Assembly (NCBI GenBank): GCA_963281155.1
Contig: CAUJLY010000006.1
Span: forward strand, 10,044,001-10,108,000
Length of the DNA: 64,000 bases
From: Rhabditophanes sp. KR3021
Taxonomy: Eukaryota; Nematoda; Chromadorea; Rhabditida; Alloionematidae
Direction of reading: 5' to 3'
The notes under the pieces were generated by a model. It did not search any database and had not been told where the DNA came from. It saw only the letters and a list, made by a program, of their open reading frames with translations. A program made the translations under genes and the position numbers. How positions within the stretch are numbered: position 1 is the stretch's first letter; each line of letters starts with the position of its first letter. Shown in pieces: positions 1 through 13,575 of the stretch.

Positions 1-114
1 AACATGACAATCAAAGATGTGTTAATGAATAAAATGAAGAGAAGTGTCACCAATCTTCTCCTGACGAGTAATCGCTTTAAGAGCTTGGTTGGTACCAAGT
101 TAGCCCAGAGATAG
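1..114 (+). CDS. 3' end of an unrecognised gene (partial)
   Basis: The window opens inside an open frame (frame 1) that runs 37 codons to a TAG at 112-114. The tail is basic and rich in Lys, Arg, Leu and Asn and ends in ...TKLAQR. No motif allows a family assignment. The gene begins left of the window. That it is coding is inferred from the unbroken frame from base 1 and a composition less A/T-driven than the surrounding DNA. It could be a chance frame; 37 codons is short. The next gene faces it tail to tail. Confidence 0.35.
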   Translation, partial: NMTIKDVLMNKMKRSVTNLLLTSNRFKSLVGTKLAQR

Positions 115-481
115 TTTGTCTCTACTGAGGTTCACATTAAAGAGAATTTTATTTTGGATCATCTATTAAAAATATAAGCAAATTAGTTTTTATTTATCAA
201 GAGTTCGTAAAGACCTTTTTGGTAAATTAAAAAACCATTTTCCTAGATCAAATAAGTTTAAAATATGTTATTCCGAATTCAATTTTACTACTATTGCAAA
301 ACTCTGATTTATTTATGAGTTGCTCCCTGCTTATTTTAAAAACAAAATAAAAGTGAACAAATATACAGTTAACAAAATTTTTTTGTTATTAGTCCAAATA
401 CATTTACTTGTTATTCCTTAAAGGAAATTGAAATTCATTGAGAGGAAAAAATACTAATGTACAATTATTTTCGTGCATGAT
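115..481. other. Convergent 3' intergenic stretch
   Basis: AT-rich DNA between the stop of the partial + strand gene and the stop of the minus-strand GTPase gene. It contains AATAAA-like words (for example near 345) that could serve as polyadenylation signals. No gene was seen. Confidence 0.5.
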
Positions 482-2622
482 TCATTGATTATTAGTATTA
501 TTTAAGGAAGAAGTACTCGTCTTAAATTTAGCAACAATTTCTTCGCATGATTTCGTTATTCTACGTCCATTACAAACAATCTTATCAATGAAAGATATCT
601 TAGTCTGCCTTTGCTGAATTTGAAGGAGTATTTTTTTCCACAGGGCGTCAATGTTGACTGTCAACAGAGCCGACGTTTCAATAAATGAACATGTGTAAAT
701 TTTGGAAAGAGTTTTTCCTTCTGCAATTTATCCATTATTAATTATTCCATACATAAATAACTTACCCATTTTGGTAACTTTCCGTTTTCTTTGCAAGTCA
801 ATTTTATTGCCTACCAATATCATATGACTATTTCCATTATCTTTTACATTCTCGGAAAGTCTCGATAACGTTTGACTTGCTGTATTAAAAGAATCTTTGG
901 AATCTATCGTGTAAATAACCAAATAAATTGTTAAATTATTTTGAAAGGGTGTACTTTCTAAGGCTGAGCCATTAATAACTTCTAATTCATGTGGTTTCAT
1001 GTTTAGCAAGAAGTGAATCTTTTTAGCCAGACAATCTGTTCTACTGTTTAACCCACAAAGATCAGGTGTTGAAGGCTCATCATTTGGATTAGCGTAGCTT
1101 ATTATTCTCGAGGAAATTGACTTCTTCCCAACTGAATAAGACCCATAAATTCGAAGAAGTGTTTTATTACAATCGTCAACAGAATCACCTTCACAACTTA
1201 GCCAAATTTCAGGGCACGTGGCTCGACGATTTCTTTTATCTTAACTCAAATATATAAATACGCACATTTAAAAAGAAACTTACCGTTTTTAACCTGCATG
1301 TTAACATCCATTATCTTACCACTTTTGGAAACATTAAAATTCTTTAAATTAATATGCTTAGGCTCTTGCATAGAACCTTTGCCAGACGTGGAGCTTTTAT
1401 TCATGTAAATACGACTTCCACCAAATTGAACTTTTCTCCTAGGTGTCATATTCTCCTCAACCATATCCTCAAAGTCATCCGGTACGTTGTGAATATAGTC
1501 TAAGTTGATGTGTTTCCTAAAATAAAGAAGACGATCGTCATTACAAATAAATAGTCTATATTTAGCCCATTGCTTTGTTTACTAAAAGTTTGTACTTCGA
1601 ATAAATCCTCCTGAAGCAATCAGTTACGCAAGAGGGAGTGAATGCATAAACTCTAGTACGATATTTGTTTAATCTTTTGCCGAACTACAAGTCTTGTTTA
1701 TTTACTTGACACAACATACCTATAAAGTTTTGCTGATAAAGGCCTAGGATGTGGGCTGAGCATTCTGGGTGTAGTTTCCGCACTATAACAATCAAAATTT
1801 TATTAATACCTTTAATTGAAAGTAAATGTGTTAAGATCTGTTGAAGGCAGACAAAAATACTTTGATACACAATATTTAATTTTAGATGTTTATTTAAATA
1901 CTGCTTTTGTAACTCAAACACCTGCTCAAAAAGACTTGTTAATTATTGTTTTCCAAGAATAAAAAAGAGTGAAAGAATATTTGTAGTTATGATTTAATTA
2001 GGATGGTGGTATTAACAAAACATGTTTTTATGAAGACTTTAGATATATAATTAAGAATTAAAAAGAATGTTTTCTCATCTATTTTTAATAAATATTCGCG
2101 ATAAGGGATGAAATATTTGTTAAACCTTAAGGTTTTGGGAAATTATAAATATTTTTAAAACCTTATATTGTTTATTAGAAGTATAATAATATGTCTTCAG
2201 TATAATTTAACAAGGTTAGATCTTTATGGACATGTTTTTGTTTAAAAAACCACTTAATTCTTGACATCAAAATATTTTAAAATGGTGTAGTTATCTACAT
2301 TCATTTATATATTCATTAATATCCAAGTAATCCGAAATATCTATTTTAAGATCCAGGAACTATATGACATCAAAAAAGTATTTAAAAATTGCTACATCAC
2401 ATCAATAAATACAATATAATCTTACCTTGAACTGGTTGATGGAGAAAGATAGGGCGGATTTAGCTCAAACTCAGCAACGTCGTTCAAAAAACATGAGTGT
2501 GAATTATTTGGAGATGGTGAATGATGACGGGGTGGAAGCAATTTATGAGGAGAATAAAGAGCTGGTAAAGATGTTCTCCTTGACTCATTCGAAGAAGTGC
2601 CATGATGATGAATATAATTCAT
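482..2622 (-). CDS. RGK-type (Rad/Gem/Kir-like) small GTPase
   Basis: Four exons join in phase: 2622-2426, 1516-1284, 1239-766 and 720-482, giving 380 aa. The first intron is about 0.9 kb and the others are about 45 nt. Residues 1-143 form a Ser/Pro/His-rich N-terminal extension; the G domain follows. Visible motifs are P-loop GSYSVGKKS (176-184), G4 LVGNKIDL and G5 FIETSAL. There is no recognisable DxxG G3 motif and no C-terminal CaaX box. A long N-terminus, divergent G2/G3 and lack of prenylation are typical of the RGK family, which inhibits voltage-gated calcium channels through the beta subunit and remodels the cytoskeleton at the membrane. The basic C-terminal tail includes RRITKSCEEI, reminiscent of the RGK tail. 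Oddity: Lys183 replaces the Ser/Thr that binds Mg2+ in almost all Ras-like GTPases. The RGK assignment rests on motif pattern only. Confidence 0.8.
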
Positions 2623-4707
2623 TTTGTCTTATCAGTGTCAACAATCTTTTTATTTTAGATAATTAAATTATTATTCTGCAGCACCAATACTTTAACGAAA
2701 GTCCGCAAAGCGTTTTTCTAAATAAAATAATATAAAGTTAGGGTAAAAAGAAATGTGGAGAACCTAATTGAATTTATGCATACAAAATAAAGTTTATATA
2801 AATTTGAATAATTACGCATATTTCTTCCTCAACACAACCTACCACAACTTAATTTATAACTTTGCATACAAAAATGTTTTGCTTAAATGCATTTCAAAAT
2901 AAAGTACCTAATGTATTATAATTCAAAGGATTCTTATGTCAGATGATATTTAAATATGAAGGGTGTGGCATATTAAAAGTTATTTAGAAATAAAAGGCAT
3001 TTGTTCTGTAAAAAAGAAAATGCATATTAATGTATTTGCTAACAAATTCAACATTTTTTACGTAATACTTTAGTTAGACTTGTTTTTTATTAAATGTCAT
3101 TTGAATGGCAATCAAAGAAAGTTTTGTATCAATTTTGGAAGTAAGATATGATAATTATGGAAGTATGATACAACAATTCACTTTCCGGACAACGCTATTA
3201 AGTTATCTATAAGCATATCCATACTTCAACTTGCTGTCTTTAAATAAGTTAAGTTGCAATGGAGTAAATGATAACAAATTATAGGATAAAATTCTTATAA
3301 TGTTCTTAAATATACATAATATGCGATTTCTTTTGATAAACTTATATATGTCATGTACTTTCGCCCTTATACGATATGTATATTTTATGATGTATAAAAA
3401 ATATATTTCATATCTCAAAGTTACCAATAAAATATTCCGTGAGAATGTTAAAAAGCATTTGTTTTCAACAAAAATACGAGTATTTATTGTAGTGAATGTA
3501 ATATAAAACATTGAATAATTCCATTAATACTGGGAATCTATGAATTGTACTTTGATATCTATAATAAGAATATATTACTTAAGTTCAGGATTAAGTTATT
3601 TATAAGCTTTTGTCGTTATTAATACATATTATCAAAACACATTTAATAGTGCCGGTTCAACAACTACGTAAGTAGTATTTTTATTATTGTTCTAAATAAA
3701 TATAATTATGTATTTGTAAATAGTGACTGATACAGCCATGCATTCATTTTCCATATATAGAATAACTTTATAAAAATAGGATGAAAGCATAACTATTATT
3801 GCGTCAATTATGTCTCATCTCTTACGTACTAAATGGGATATAGATATAGATTTATAAATACTCAATCCTTTATAAAATTAAAAAATGAATTTTCTTAGAA
3901 GCTGTGATGAACATGTAAGGGGAAGAAATGTGGCGGAAGGATTAGTTGTCTTCGGTGGCCTCTAATGTAGGTGTAATAATTCCGCTATCTCTAGTTTAAT
4001 AAAAGATTAAAATTTACAATACTCTTTTGAAAATCGAAAAGCAATTTTGTAAATTAAAATTAATATGTATAGGAATGAGGAAAAAGTAATAGAAGCTTTA
4101 AAGGGTAAATAGAGGCTGTTTGAATAATTAAGAAATTATATTTAATAAGAGCAGATTGTAATTTCCACAATTTTTGGCAACGAGACAAAGATTAGATATG
4201 TGTTTTTATTATGGCAATTTGAGTAAGTATGAATGTTATATATTTGTGATTACATGCCAAACAAATATCTAAATGGCATCAAATTTTGTCTGTAATTAGT
4301 AAAATCATCACATCATTTGTTACAAAATAGTTTCAATTTTCAATGAAATAGCAATCTTTCTCAAGTCATTGACATTGAACCGTCTGAATAAGAAAAGTAT
4401 CTCTATATGCGTCATTCTAAAAGGGTCCTTTTATGGATATGTTTCGAATTACTGAAGTAATTTTTATTTATTAATAAAATTTTGTACATGAATAAACTTT
4501 GTAATAATAACTAATAAAGTTATTAAGAAGAAATCTATCGCTTTTAGTTGGTATGTGTGTCGTTATATAACTGAATATTTGTACATGACAGGTGACAAAA
4601 TACTGGAGGCAATTTCAAAGTTGTAATTTGCGGATGATAAATTGTTGTAGCAAATGTTTCCATTTAAACTTTCTTTAAACTGTTTCCATCATGGCTCTTT
4701 TTCTTCC
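2623..4707. other. Intergenic region, 5' of the GTPase gene and 3' of the GPCR gene
   Basis: AT-rich DNA. The part next to 2622 should hold the promoter of the minus-strand GTPase gene. Overlapping open frames near 3200-3510 on both strands are compositional (Ile/Tyr/Phe/Lys-rich) and were not accepted. Nothing else could be supported. Confidence 0.5.
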
Positions 4708-7700
4708 TTATTTCTGTTTGAAAGATCCCTTTATCCTGAAACAAATGAATGAGGCTTTTAAATTATTCAAACTTACTGATTCTTCATCACTTAAAGTTCC
4801 AGATCCTGAAGAATTTGATTTGGCAAAGCTGGTGACTCTAGTTTCAAAGTTCACTGACTTGCAACTACCTGTTTCAGACACAGACGAAGGAGATCCACTT
4901 CTCATGGCAAACTCGCAATCTTTCTCAAATAATTCATTTGGGTGATCTCCATATCTAGAGTCACTTCCATCACTTGATGGTTGACACTCAACTACTACCG
5001 GTTCATAAGACAGAAGAATGTAAATTTTGGGACCAAAAAGAAAAGCTAGTAAAATAGTCGCGCAGAAAATTAATTCAAATATCACGACATAGCTCTAGAG
5101 ATTAAAAATAAGTAATTAAAAATACCACCTCATTAACTAACCTTATACGCATCATTGACAACATAAAAAGTCCCAATCCATCCAATCCAAACAACAACAC
5201 AGACCAATGAAGCCGCAAACAACCATTTCGTCTCCTTATAATTTCTTTTTATATTTTTATTTTGAGTGTTGATGAAGAGTGTCAGTATCAAAAGAATAAT
5301 TACATAAGCCTGTGAAACGACAAATTCATTTGATCCAAACGAACAAACCATTGTACCTGTGTCTACATCCGACGAAGTAGCATCAATTAAAATTGATGAA
5401 GCAAAGGGTTCACTAATCCATCTGATGCTTAGTGCGATTTGAACGAGCACAATAAAGAAAAGCAATTGCCAATAATTCCAGTAACTAATATGGCCAGTCG
5501 ATGAAAAGCCTAAAGATTCTGCATTCTTAAGTTGAGTAGCCTTAGCAATCATCACTCCAAAGCAAATTGTGTATGAAAAGCCATGCATTATCATACGATA
5601 CCTGCAAATTGTGTCAGTGGCATCGAAGATAAAGAAATATGCTGTGATATAGATGCAAATAATGCCAACGAGTAAAATGATTCCTAGCGATTGATTTCCT
5701 TTAACTACACGGAGATACATTTTGATGATGACTAACATTAAGATTCCTATGGCTGATATTAGGAGAACGGTGTTGATGAATATAATGACGTAGTTGATTG
5801 AATTTTTCCTCCAATTGCCTTTCATTAGATGTTCAATTGCTGAGGAATAGCCAACTGTGTTGCCTGAGACAAATGTTGAGTCTTGTTCAATGTAGGAATT
5901 GACTCCTAATAATGAATTAAACGTCATCTTGTTATGTTGGATAGACGGTTCTTCTAAATTAGCATGATTCAAGGGTTCTAATAAAAAGTTCGTGGAATCA
6001 AGGAAACATTTACATAAAGGAGGAAGACATTGGGAAATATGATGGACAGAAGATTGATGCTCTCCATTGATAAATGTTTTGTAATAAGTTTGCATTCTCA
6101 AACCACTTTCCATCGACCAATTGCCAATTCTCTTAAACTCCAAACCTCCGCTTTTAACGTCATCTTTGGGTAAAAATTCATAAATTTCAAAGTGGTCTTC
6201 TACGGGTGTATTCAACAAAATCTGAAGTACCTGTTTTCTTCCATTTTCAAGGAAAGCCGGGCAAATTCCTTGTTGTTCGGGACATAATTTATTATAAACA
6301 TTATCCATTGCAAAAAGAAGCCTTTCCATGCCTCTAGCCAAATAACCAGTCTTAGTCATGCGTCCTAATCTCGTTACGTCTAATAATTCTTCACCTGAAC
6401 ACATCTTCCCCCCATATAAATCCTTATTCTTTCTTAACAAAGCACATTGCCATCTTTCCTCAACAATCGTCCAATACCATTGTTCGGGCAAAGTGAGGGG
6501 TGTAATCATTTCAAGCCATTGCCTAAAATCAGGATAAAGAACATCTTGCGGTTGGATGGAAACTGTCCCAACGAAGTTAATCAAATTAGTTGAATCAAAT
6601 AAATGGAAATTGTGAGCATCGCCAATCATGACGTGTACAATATTGTTGTTGCCACCTGAATTTGATCCAAGACCTCTCTTCAGTCTGCCATTCAAATAAA
6701 TAGAAGCATCTTTGGCTGTGGTAAACATTAATGTGATATTAGTTCCATGGACATAGGCATTTTCACCTCCATTTGAGTTGACGTTAATTACTTCGGCGAT
6801 GCAGATTCCTCTGTCATTTGCCATTCTTTCGAATTGCTTAAAAGAGGAAAGGGAGTCGTGGTCTTGTTCTGACAATACCACCGACACAAATTCCCACCTC
6901 ATTTTTCTGAGATACCTTAGTATAACTATAGCTAGGTTACGATTTGAAGGCATTGTTGTAAAGACGCGCTTAAGAGCATTATGTTCTCCATCGATTGAAA
7001 CCATAGGAGCTTCATTTGCAGAATCAGAAAAATAATGTTGCAAGGCAACTTGATTCTCGGCTGAAACACCTGCTATATACCCAAACGTTGATCCAGGAAC
7101 AACCGTAATATTTCTATTAGCTTGTTCAAAGTTATAACAATAAGATTCAGATTGAACCACAAAATTGATAGCTTCTTTTCCAGAAGAACATCCATCTGTT
7201 ACTAAAGCCCCAAAATCAATGTGCCTTAAAAGCTTCATTTGGGGATATCTTTGTCTGAAGGTCCAAGCAGTGTGGACAAAAGTCATTGGCAATGAAATAT
7301 CTGTTGTTTTCTTCAATGTTTTGCAATCATTACCGTAGTGGAAATCGAAAATACCCACTATATAAAGGGGATAATTTTTTGGAATTGAGAGAAAGTATCT
7401 ATTTTCCGGAACTTGAACAGTATGTTTACATTGCCCGCAATATGAACGGAAAGGAAGGCAGATGGATTGGATGTCGTGAGAAAATTTGTTTTTCAAATTA
7501 CCGATTTGCCAACGAACAGTTTGTCCAGTTTCGTATTCACAAATTTTTTCAAACCTGACAGTTGCTTGTGATGTGGCAGAAAGGGTAAAATCAGGTCTGA
7601 TTAAGAGAGTATCGATGATTTGATTTGCCGCCAACACCATTTCCTTTTCGTAAGGTGGTGTATAGAAAGAAAGTGACAGGCCCGTAAATTCGATTGGATC

Positions 7701-9354
7701 ATTGACACCAAAGTCGTATCTTAAGGAAATGAGTTCATTTAAGATTGCCTTTGAACAGGCAATGGAGGCAGATTTGCAGGCATCTTTGAGTGAAGGCTTT
7801 TGTTCGATCGAACGTGACACACCCGCCAACGCATATGTCAAATATATGGCATTCTCTAAGGTGTCAGAGGCTTTGTAAGCACTCACCATCTCATCAATTT
7901 TGAGTGAACTGCAGTTGGTAGGAACTTGTTGATTATTGAAAAACTTGTTTGGTGTCGTTTCGTCTTCAAAGACACAGTTGTGTACCTGCAACAAAGAGGT
8001 AAATAATGTGTTTGGTTGAAGTATTAATGTGTGCGCGATATATTATTATAAAAATGTAATAAAGCAATAAAAATCTTAAGACTAGACACTTGTCGTTGGA
8101 TGTTTTTGTCCACTTTTAGGTAACTTACTTGTTGTAAATAATTGACTAGTAGAGAATAAGATTCAAAATTGTTTTTAACAACTTTCAAAAAATAGGCTTT
8201 AAAGTTGTCAAATTTGTTGGATCTTTTCTGAATGTACATTACTTGGAGGTTTGAATTGGTGTCGATGAGGGGAAAGTCGTTTTTTCCCACTTGATGACTA
8301 TCCATCGGAATTGCAATCCAAAGCTTTGCCATGCTTACAATATCAGAATCATGTAAAGTTGTGATTAATGTTTCTTTTGGCAAAAGAGATAATATAATTT
8401 TGGAGTCTGTTTCTTTGAAGACTTTCTTCAAAGCTGGATGATTATAAGCTATCACCTCCGCAACGTAAATATTATTACTTTTCAACTGGTCTAACACTTT
8501 TCGTAGTGTCAATGAATCATTGTTGTCAACAATTGTAACTAAGTTAGACTTTAATGAAGCCATAATTTTTACGAAGACCTATAAATGGATGTACAATTAA
8601 CCTTTCACTAATCTCATTTAACCTACATCAATGAATGTGCTAATTGGGGGAGCAGTTGCAATGATAAAAGGAACTTCTTTGTTAATAAGAGCATTAACAG
8701 AAGCAGTTGAGTAGGCTCCTACAGGCAAGGTTGTTGTTTTTATGATATTTGCAAGAGCTGTCGAGGCATTGGCATCTTTGGGGGCAAATAAGGCAATTAA
8801 TTTAGTTGCGGTTTTTTCTTCTTTTTCAAGACTTGTACTTGAATTTTCGGTACTTGATGTTTCACATTCTTTGGGTTCATGATAACCGACAGAGTCAAGG
8901 AATCTTAGAGATTGAGATATCGTTTCCTTGTCACGGGAACAACTGTCTCCTGCATAAAGACCAATCTTGCACTCGCTATTCAGTGGATTTTGGTTCCAAT
9001 GTGAAAGCGCCCACTGAATAGCCACAATATCTTGAACCGTACTAGGTCTTAATGTTTCGCAATCTGGTTCATGCAATGGAAATGCTCCCCCAATTTGATA
9101 CTATAACATTTAATTACACAAATAAAGTATCAAACATTACATCAAAAAAGATGCAGTCAAAGATATGGATCACTTTAAAACTATAACTAATAAAAAAGAA
9201 ACTCGTTCACACATACCTTATTATCTTCTGGCAATATTCTGAAAGGATCATATACGGAACATAAATCTTTGGGTTTGGATCCGTCTACGCCATTTATATA
9301 AATGATGGTAAAAATATAAATTGTGGATATAATATTTTGAATGACTGATTTCAT
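4708..9354 (-). CDS. Class C G-protein-coupled receptor with two tandem ligand-binding (venus-flytrap) modules
   Basis: Five exons join with every exon a multiple of three: 9354-9217, 9100-8627, 8578-8129, 7985-5142 and 5094-4708, giving 1430 aa. I chose the ATG at 9354 because a hydrophobic signal sequence follows it (MKSVIQNIISTIYIFTIIYI). Exon 2 opens with YQIGGAFPLH and WALSHWNQNP, typical of the start of an ANF-receptor/venus-flytrap domain. A second similar start, YIVGIFDFHYG, with a following AWTFRQRYPQ and DGCSSGKEA region, begins at about residue 563. A short Cys-containing stretch (SQCLPPLCKCF) leads to seven membrane segments at about 1084-1327. The last has the class C signature FGPKIYILL and sits on its own exon. 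The 100-residue tail is Ser-rich. Class C receptors bind amino acids, GABA or other small ligands at the cell surface. The exact subfamily is not resolved; it does not read as a plain mGluR or GABA-B subunit. Confidence 0.82.
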
Positions 9355-12300
9355 GACATTAAATATATATTTACAATTCAATTTGAATAAGATTGAAATT
9401 AAGAAAAATGAGCAAGAGTTCAATTTAATAAGAATATGTGGTTGTAATTCCTCTTTTGTGCTTTACATCAACAGAACCCGAATTGAATTTAGTCACCGAA
9501 TAATGAATTTAAAATAAATGTTTGTATGGTTTGATTGACTTTAATAAATATTCATGAACTGAAATTAATAAAGTGATAAAAGTTAGTAAAAATTAATAAA
9601 GATAATAAAGTTGAAGAGTAGTTGTTAGTGCGATTTTGAAGAGGGTATGTAGAATATTATTTAAGGACAAAAAATGTGAACAATTTTAATAAGTCAACAA
9701 AAAGGTGCATTAAGTCCGATAGACAGACCCAAACCGACTGCATAACCAACTTAAGACTGTCAAAATATGTTGGCTAATGAAGAGCCAGTAGCTGAACATC
9801 ATCATTGATTAGGGTCAACGAAAGACTCCATCCTTCTTGATAACCCGTTACAATGGAAGACAATGAAGTGGAGGGGTGAATAGATAAGCCTTATTTCACA
9901 GACTCTACAGCTAAAAAGCCTACAAACCTACACACGATACACCAACCACCCATACCAAACCATTTAAAAGGTGGTCAGGAGAAGCAGCAACGTAACTTTT
10001 TAGGGTATTCTTTAGGTGACATATTTTTATTTTACCCACTGCACGATTCTTAGGTGAAAGTCTTTTTAAATGAAATGATCACAGAAAGAATATACTCAAA
10101 TTAATAAATACGAAAAACATACCTACATATGTATATGTTTTAGTTAATGATGTAATCAACTAGTCTCAAGAGCGGGAGGGAGTTGATAATTGTTTTTTGT
10201 TCAACATGAGGTTCTAACTTTTGGATAGAAGCAGAAAGTGTTTGTGCATTTGTTCTTCATCAACACAGAAACAAGTATAAGACAATATTATGAGGAAAAT
10301 AGTTCTAGTAATGAATGTTATTTCATACTCTTAAGCAAAATTAAAACACTGGATCTTCAATATACTTGTTAAGATTATGTAAATATATTCGAGAAAGGTT
10401 TAATTCTACAAAACAAAACACAGTGCGTATTTTTTGGATCAAAACAGGTCTCTTCAAAAAATGAAATAGATGCCTAAGTATACTAAACGGATTAAATGGT
10501 GTGCATTGAGTAGAATCAACAAAACATTCATAAACATAATTAATAGGTGTAGTAGACTTCTCACTAGGTAAAGTTTAAGAATTCATCACCATATGTATTC
10601 TTAGAAATCTGAGACAACAAAGTCAGCAAAGATTATTAATGTTTAAAAAGAAGAAAAATGGTATTTTTGATTATCTCACAAATTTATGTAAATAATCTAT
10701 TAATCAAGATAATTTTTCTTTGTTGCTAAAACATGAAAATACATTAAAACTTGTTAATTGCTTCAAAAGAAAAAATTGTATGTCTAAGAATGGATATGGT
10801 AGTAGCTAGCTTCTTTAACCAATTTGATAAATGTTAGGATGCGTATTTGTGATGATAAATAACGATATATATCGTATTTCAGGCTCAAAGAAGACAAATT
10901 AATTTTAATTCAAAAATGGTGTTTTAAATGATATCCATTTTGACGAAACTTTTATTTATTGCTTTATTCATTTATCAACAACTACCACCAAATATTATCG
11001 TCCACCATATATAAATACGCCTCAGTTCTATTGATAAAGATAATTTAAATTAAAAAAGGCGACGTAAAAGATATATAATTGTGTGTATGTATTTGAAAGA
11101 AGTCATCATTCATATCATGGTACCTACTTTTCATTTGATTGGCAATGTTTAAAAGGCTAGAAAAATTAAGGTGATGCGATTCATGAACAGTAATATATGG
11201 TCGACAATATGGCGCGACCTTCCTTCAAATAAATAGACAAAAAATGAAATATACATATTAATATAAAAGAAATATACGGGCAAGTTTATGCAAGTGTTGA
11301 ATAGTATGTAGATGTGCATATTTATATATAAATAAATATTCAAAAGACTGTAGTGATTCGCAGCCAGATCTCAGTTATAAACTTTTAAAAATTGTAATAC
11401 ATATGTGTAGTAATCCTTTGATAATAAACCATTTTGTCAAGTCTTTTGTATTATGATCATTTTTTATGAATATGATATTGAAATAAATAGCTAAGCGACA
11501 TAACATTGGTGGCAGAAAACAAGTATTTTCAATATTTATAAGATAACCCATATTTTCATGGTTTTGTATCCTGTAACCAACGTCATCAGATAAAAACCAA
11601 CGCTCCTTTAAAATAATTATTTGAAAAAAGAGTCTTACCTTTTTTATTAAAACAAATACCATTGTTTTTGATAAAAATTATGTTCATTTAAAGAGAGTCT
11701 CTCTTGACAAATCAAAATTACTTTACTACATTTCGGAGTAACAAGAAAGGAAAGGGTAGATGCATTAAGACCAGAGTAAAATGTCAAATTAATTATAGTT
11801 AATGTTTTAAACACTTCATTTTTTAATTGAATATTTATGAAAATTAAATTAGATACTAATTTCAATTTCGCAGACAAAGGATATTCTGAGTTTTTTAAAT
11901 GTACTTAATTTTGAATATAAATTAAAATTCCGTCTTTATCTAATAGCCTCCATTAGTATGTTGATTTTGAATTAAGTGGTCATGTCCGCATTATAGAAAA
12001 TCTTATAATATCTCCCTAACGATTCACGTTTCATCATAACTTTTATCTAATTTGATGTGATCGAAAGAGGCTCTAGACAATAAGGAAAGGCAATTCCATA
12101 CAAAGATAAATACAAAAACACATACTAAATCTTTGTAAACTTTTAATTTAAGGGAAAATAAGTTTCATTTGAAAAAGACAGTCGTACAATTGAATTCGGA
12201 AAACCTTTTATTAACAATATTTTATTGTATCTTAAATTGGTGTTGTTATTTATGACCATCAAATTAAAAGCTAAATACATTTACAAACATTCCCATATAT

Positions 12301-13575
12301 TATAATTTTAAAGCAATTGAATCACTTCTTACCTTAAATAGTTTACAATGTGTCACAAATATGAAGTAACACTTTTATTGTCGCCTTTGCAAAGTCGTAA
12401 ACAATTTAATATGGTATTTGGAATTGGTACTAAATTGATTAACTGTTAGATTAATTAGAAAGACGTTACAAAAAAAGATTTAGCAATTAATGGTATTAGT
12501 CAACAAAATATAGCACACAATTCATTAAGATTTTTACTGTTAAATGGTAAAATCAAAGCGATGTATAAATAACCTTTAAATATGATAACGGCGTTAACCT
12601 TTTTTATATAAATGTGTCTTGTACTACTTTATTGTGTATATGCAAATATAATATCAAAATAATTAGCCGAACATAGTTAATTTCAAAATAAAAGACTACC
12701 AAGCCCATATTTTTAAATCTCCCACAAATAAATATAATAAATATATGCAAATTATTTATATTAAAAGCAACCTTGGATCAGTTAATTAGTAAGTGGCTAT
12801 AAATTAGGTTAAACTTTCTCAAATTGTCAAATAATGTTCAAAACCAAAACAAATGACAATTTGACGAGAAATATAAATGAGACTAGAACTGCCTAATATG
12901 ATTATTTCCAATTTTTGCAAAAATCGAATAGTTTAAAAGGTCACATTATAATTGTGAAGCAATGCGTTCAGTTTCCTGTAAATTGGAAGAGAATTAACTT
13001 AAAATGGTGCATTGATGTAAATTCACACCATTTTTTCTAGTTAATTTATCTCACAAGCAACCTTTGCCGAGAAGATACTATCATTTATGTAGACTTCAAA
13101 AGATATTATACATCGCAACTCTCTATCTAATAACATCATTGCAGTTGAAAATAAGTATATTTAATAAAAAGCTAAAAGCATTGAACTGTTTATAATTGCA
13201 ATTTTATTTCTAAATGAAGATTATCATTTGAGTTAATTGACAAATATCAAAATAATAATAATAGCCATCCATTATAATTTGATAAACATCACTTTGAACG
13301 TAATAAATGACAAATTGTGCATATACTTTTAGAAATAATCTAAAATATCACTTCAGATATTTGCGTAGAGCCTACACCTATATTGAATTATCTATATGAT
13401 CATCATTTTTTACAGTACATGATTCTCTTATTGTTATCATGATTGAAACTTATTTAAAGAAATATGTTAACATGTGTAATAAAAAGAAAGTGTTTATTAT
13501 TTACGAAGGTAAATAAAAATATGTATGATCTACAATTCTTATTTCGCAAGTTATTATATAATAGAATTTAGACTT
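9355..13575. other. Long intergenic region with a GC-richer block at about 9710-10000
   Basis: This lies upstream of the GPCR gene and downstream of the phospholipase gene. Most is AT-rich and featureless. A block at about 9710-10000 is visibly richer in G+C and less repetitive, but it carries no convincing reading frame, tRNA or splice pattern. Short open frames at about 11150-11880 (minus) are Ile/Tyr/Asn/Phe-rich and look compositional. Confidence 0.5.

Noticed and set aside
3203..3511. Overlapping open frames on both strands at 3.2-3.5 kb
   Set aside because: Both frames are Ile/Tyr/Phe/Lys/Asn-rich, overlap on opposite strands, and have no domain, splice or start context; typical of AT-rich DNA.
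6778..7558. Plus-strand frames inside the GPCR gene
   Set aside because: They lie antisense to a 2.8-kb coding exon and mirror its codons.
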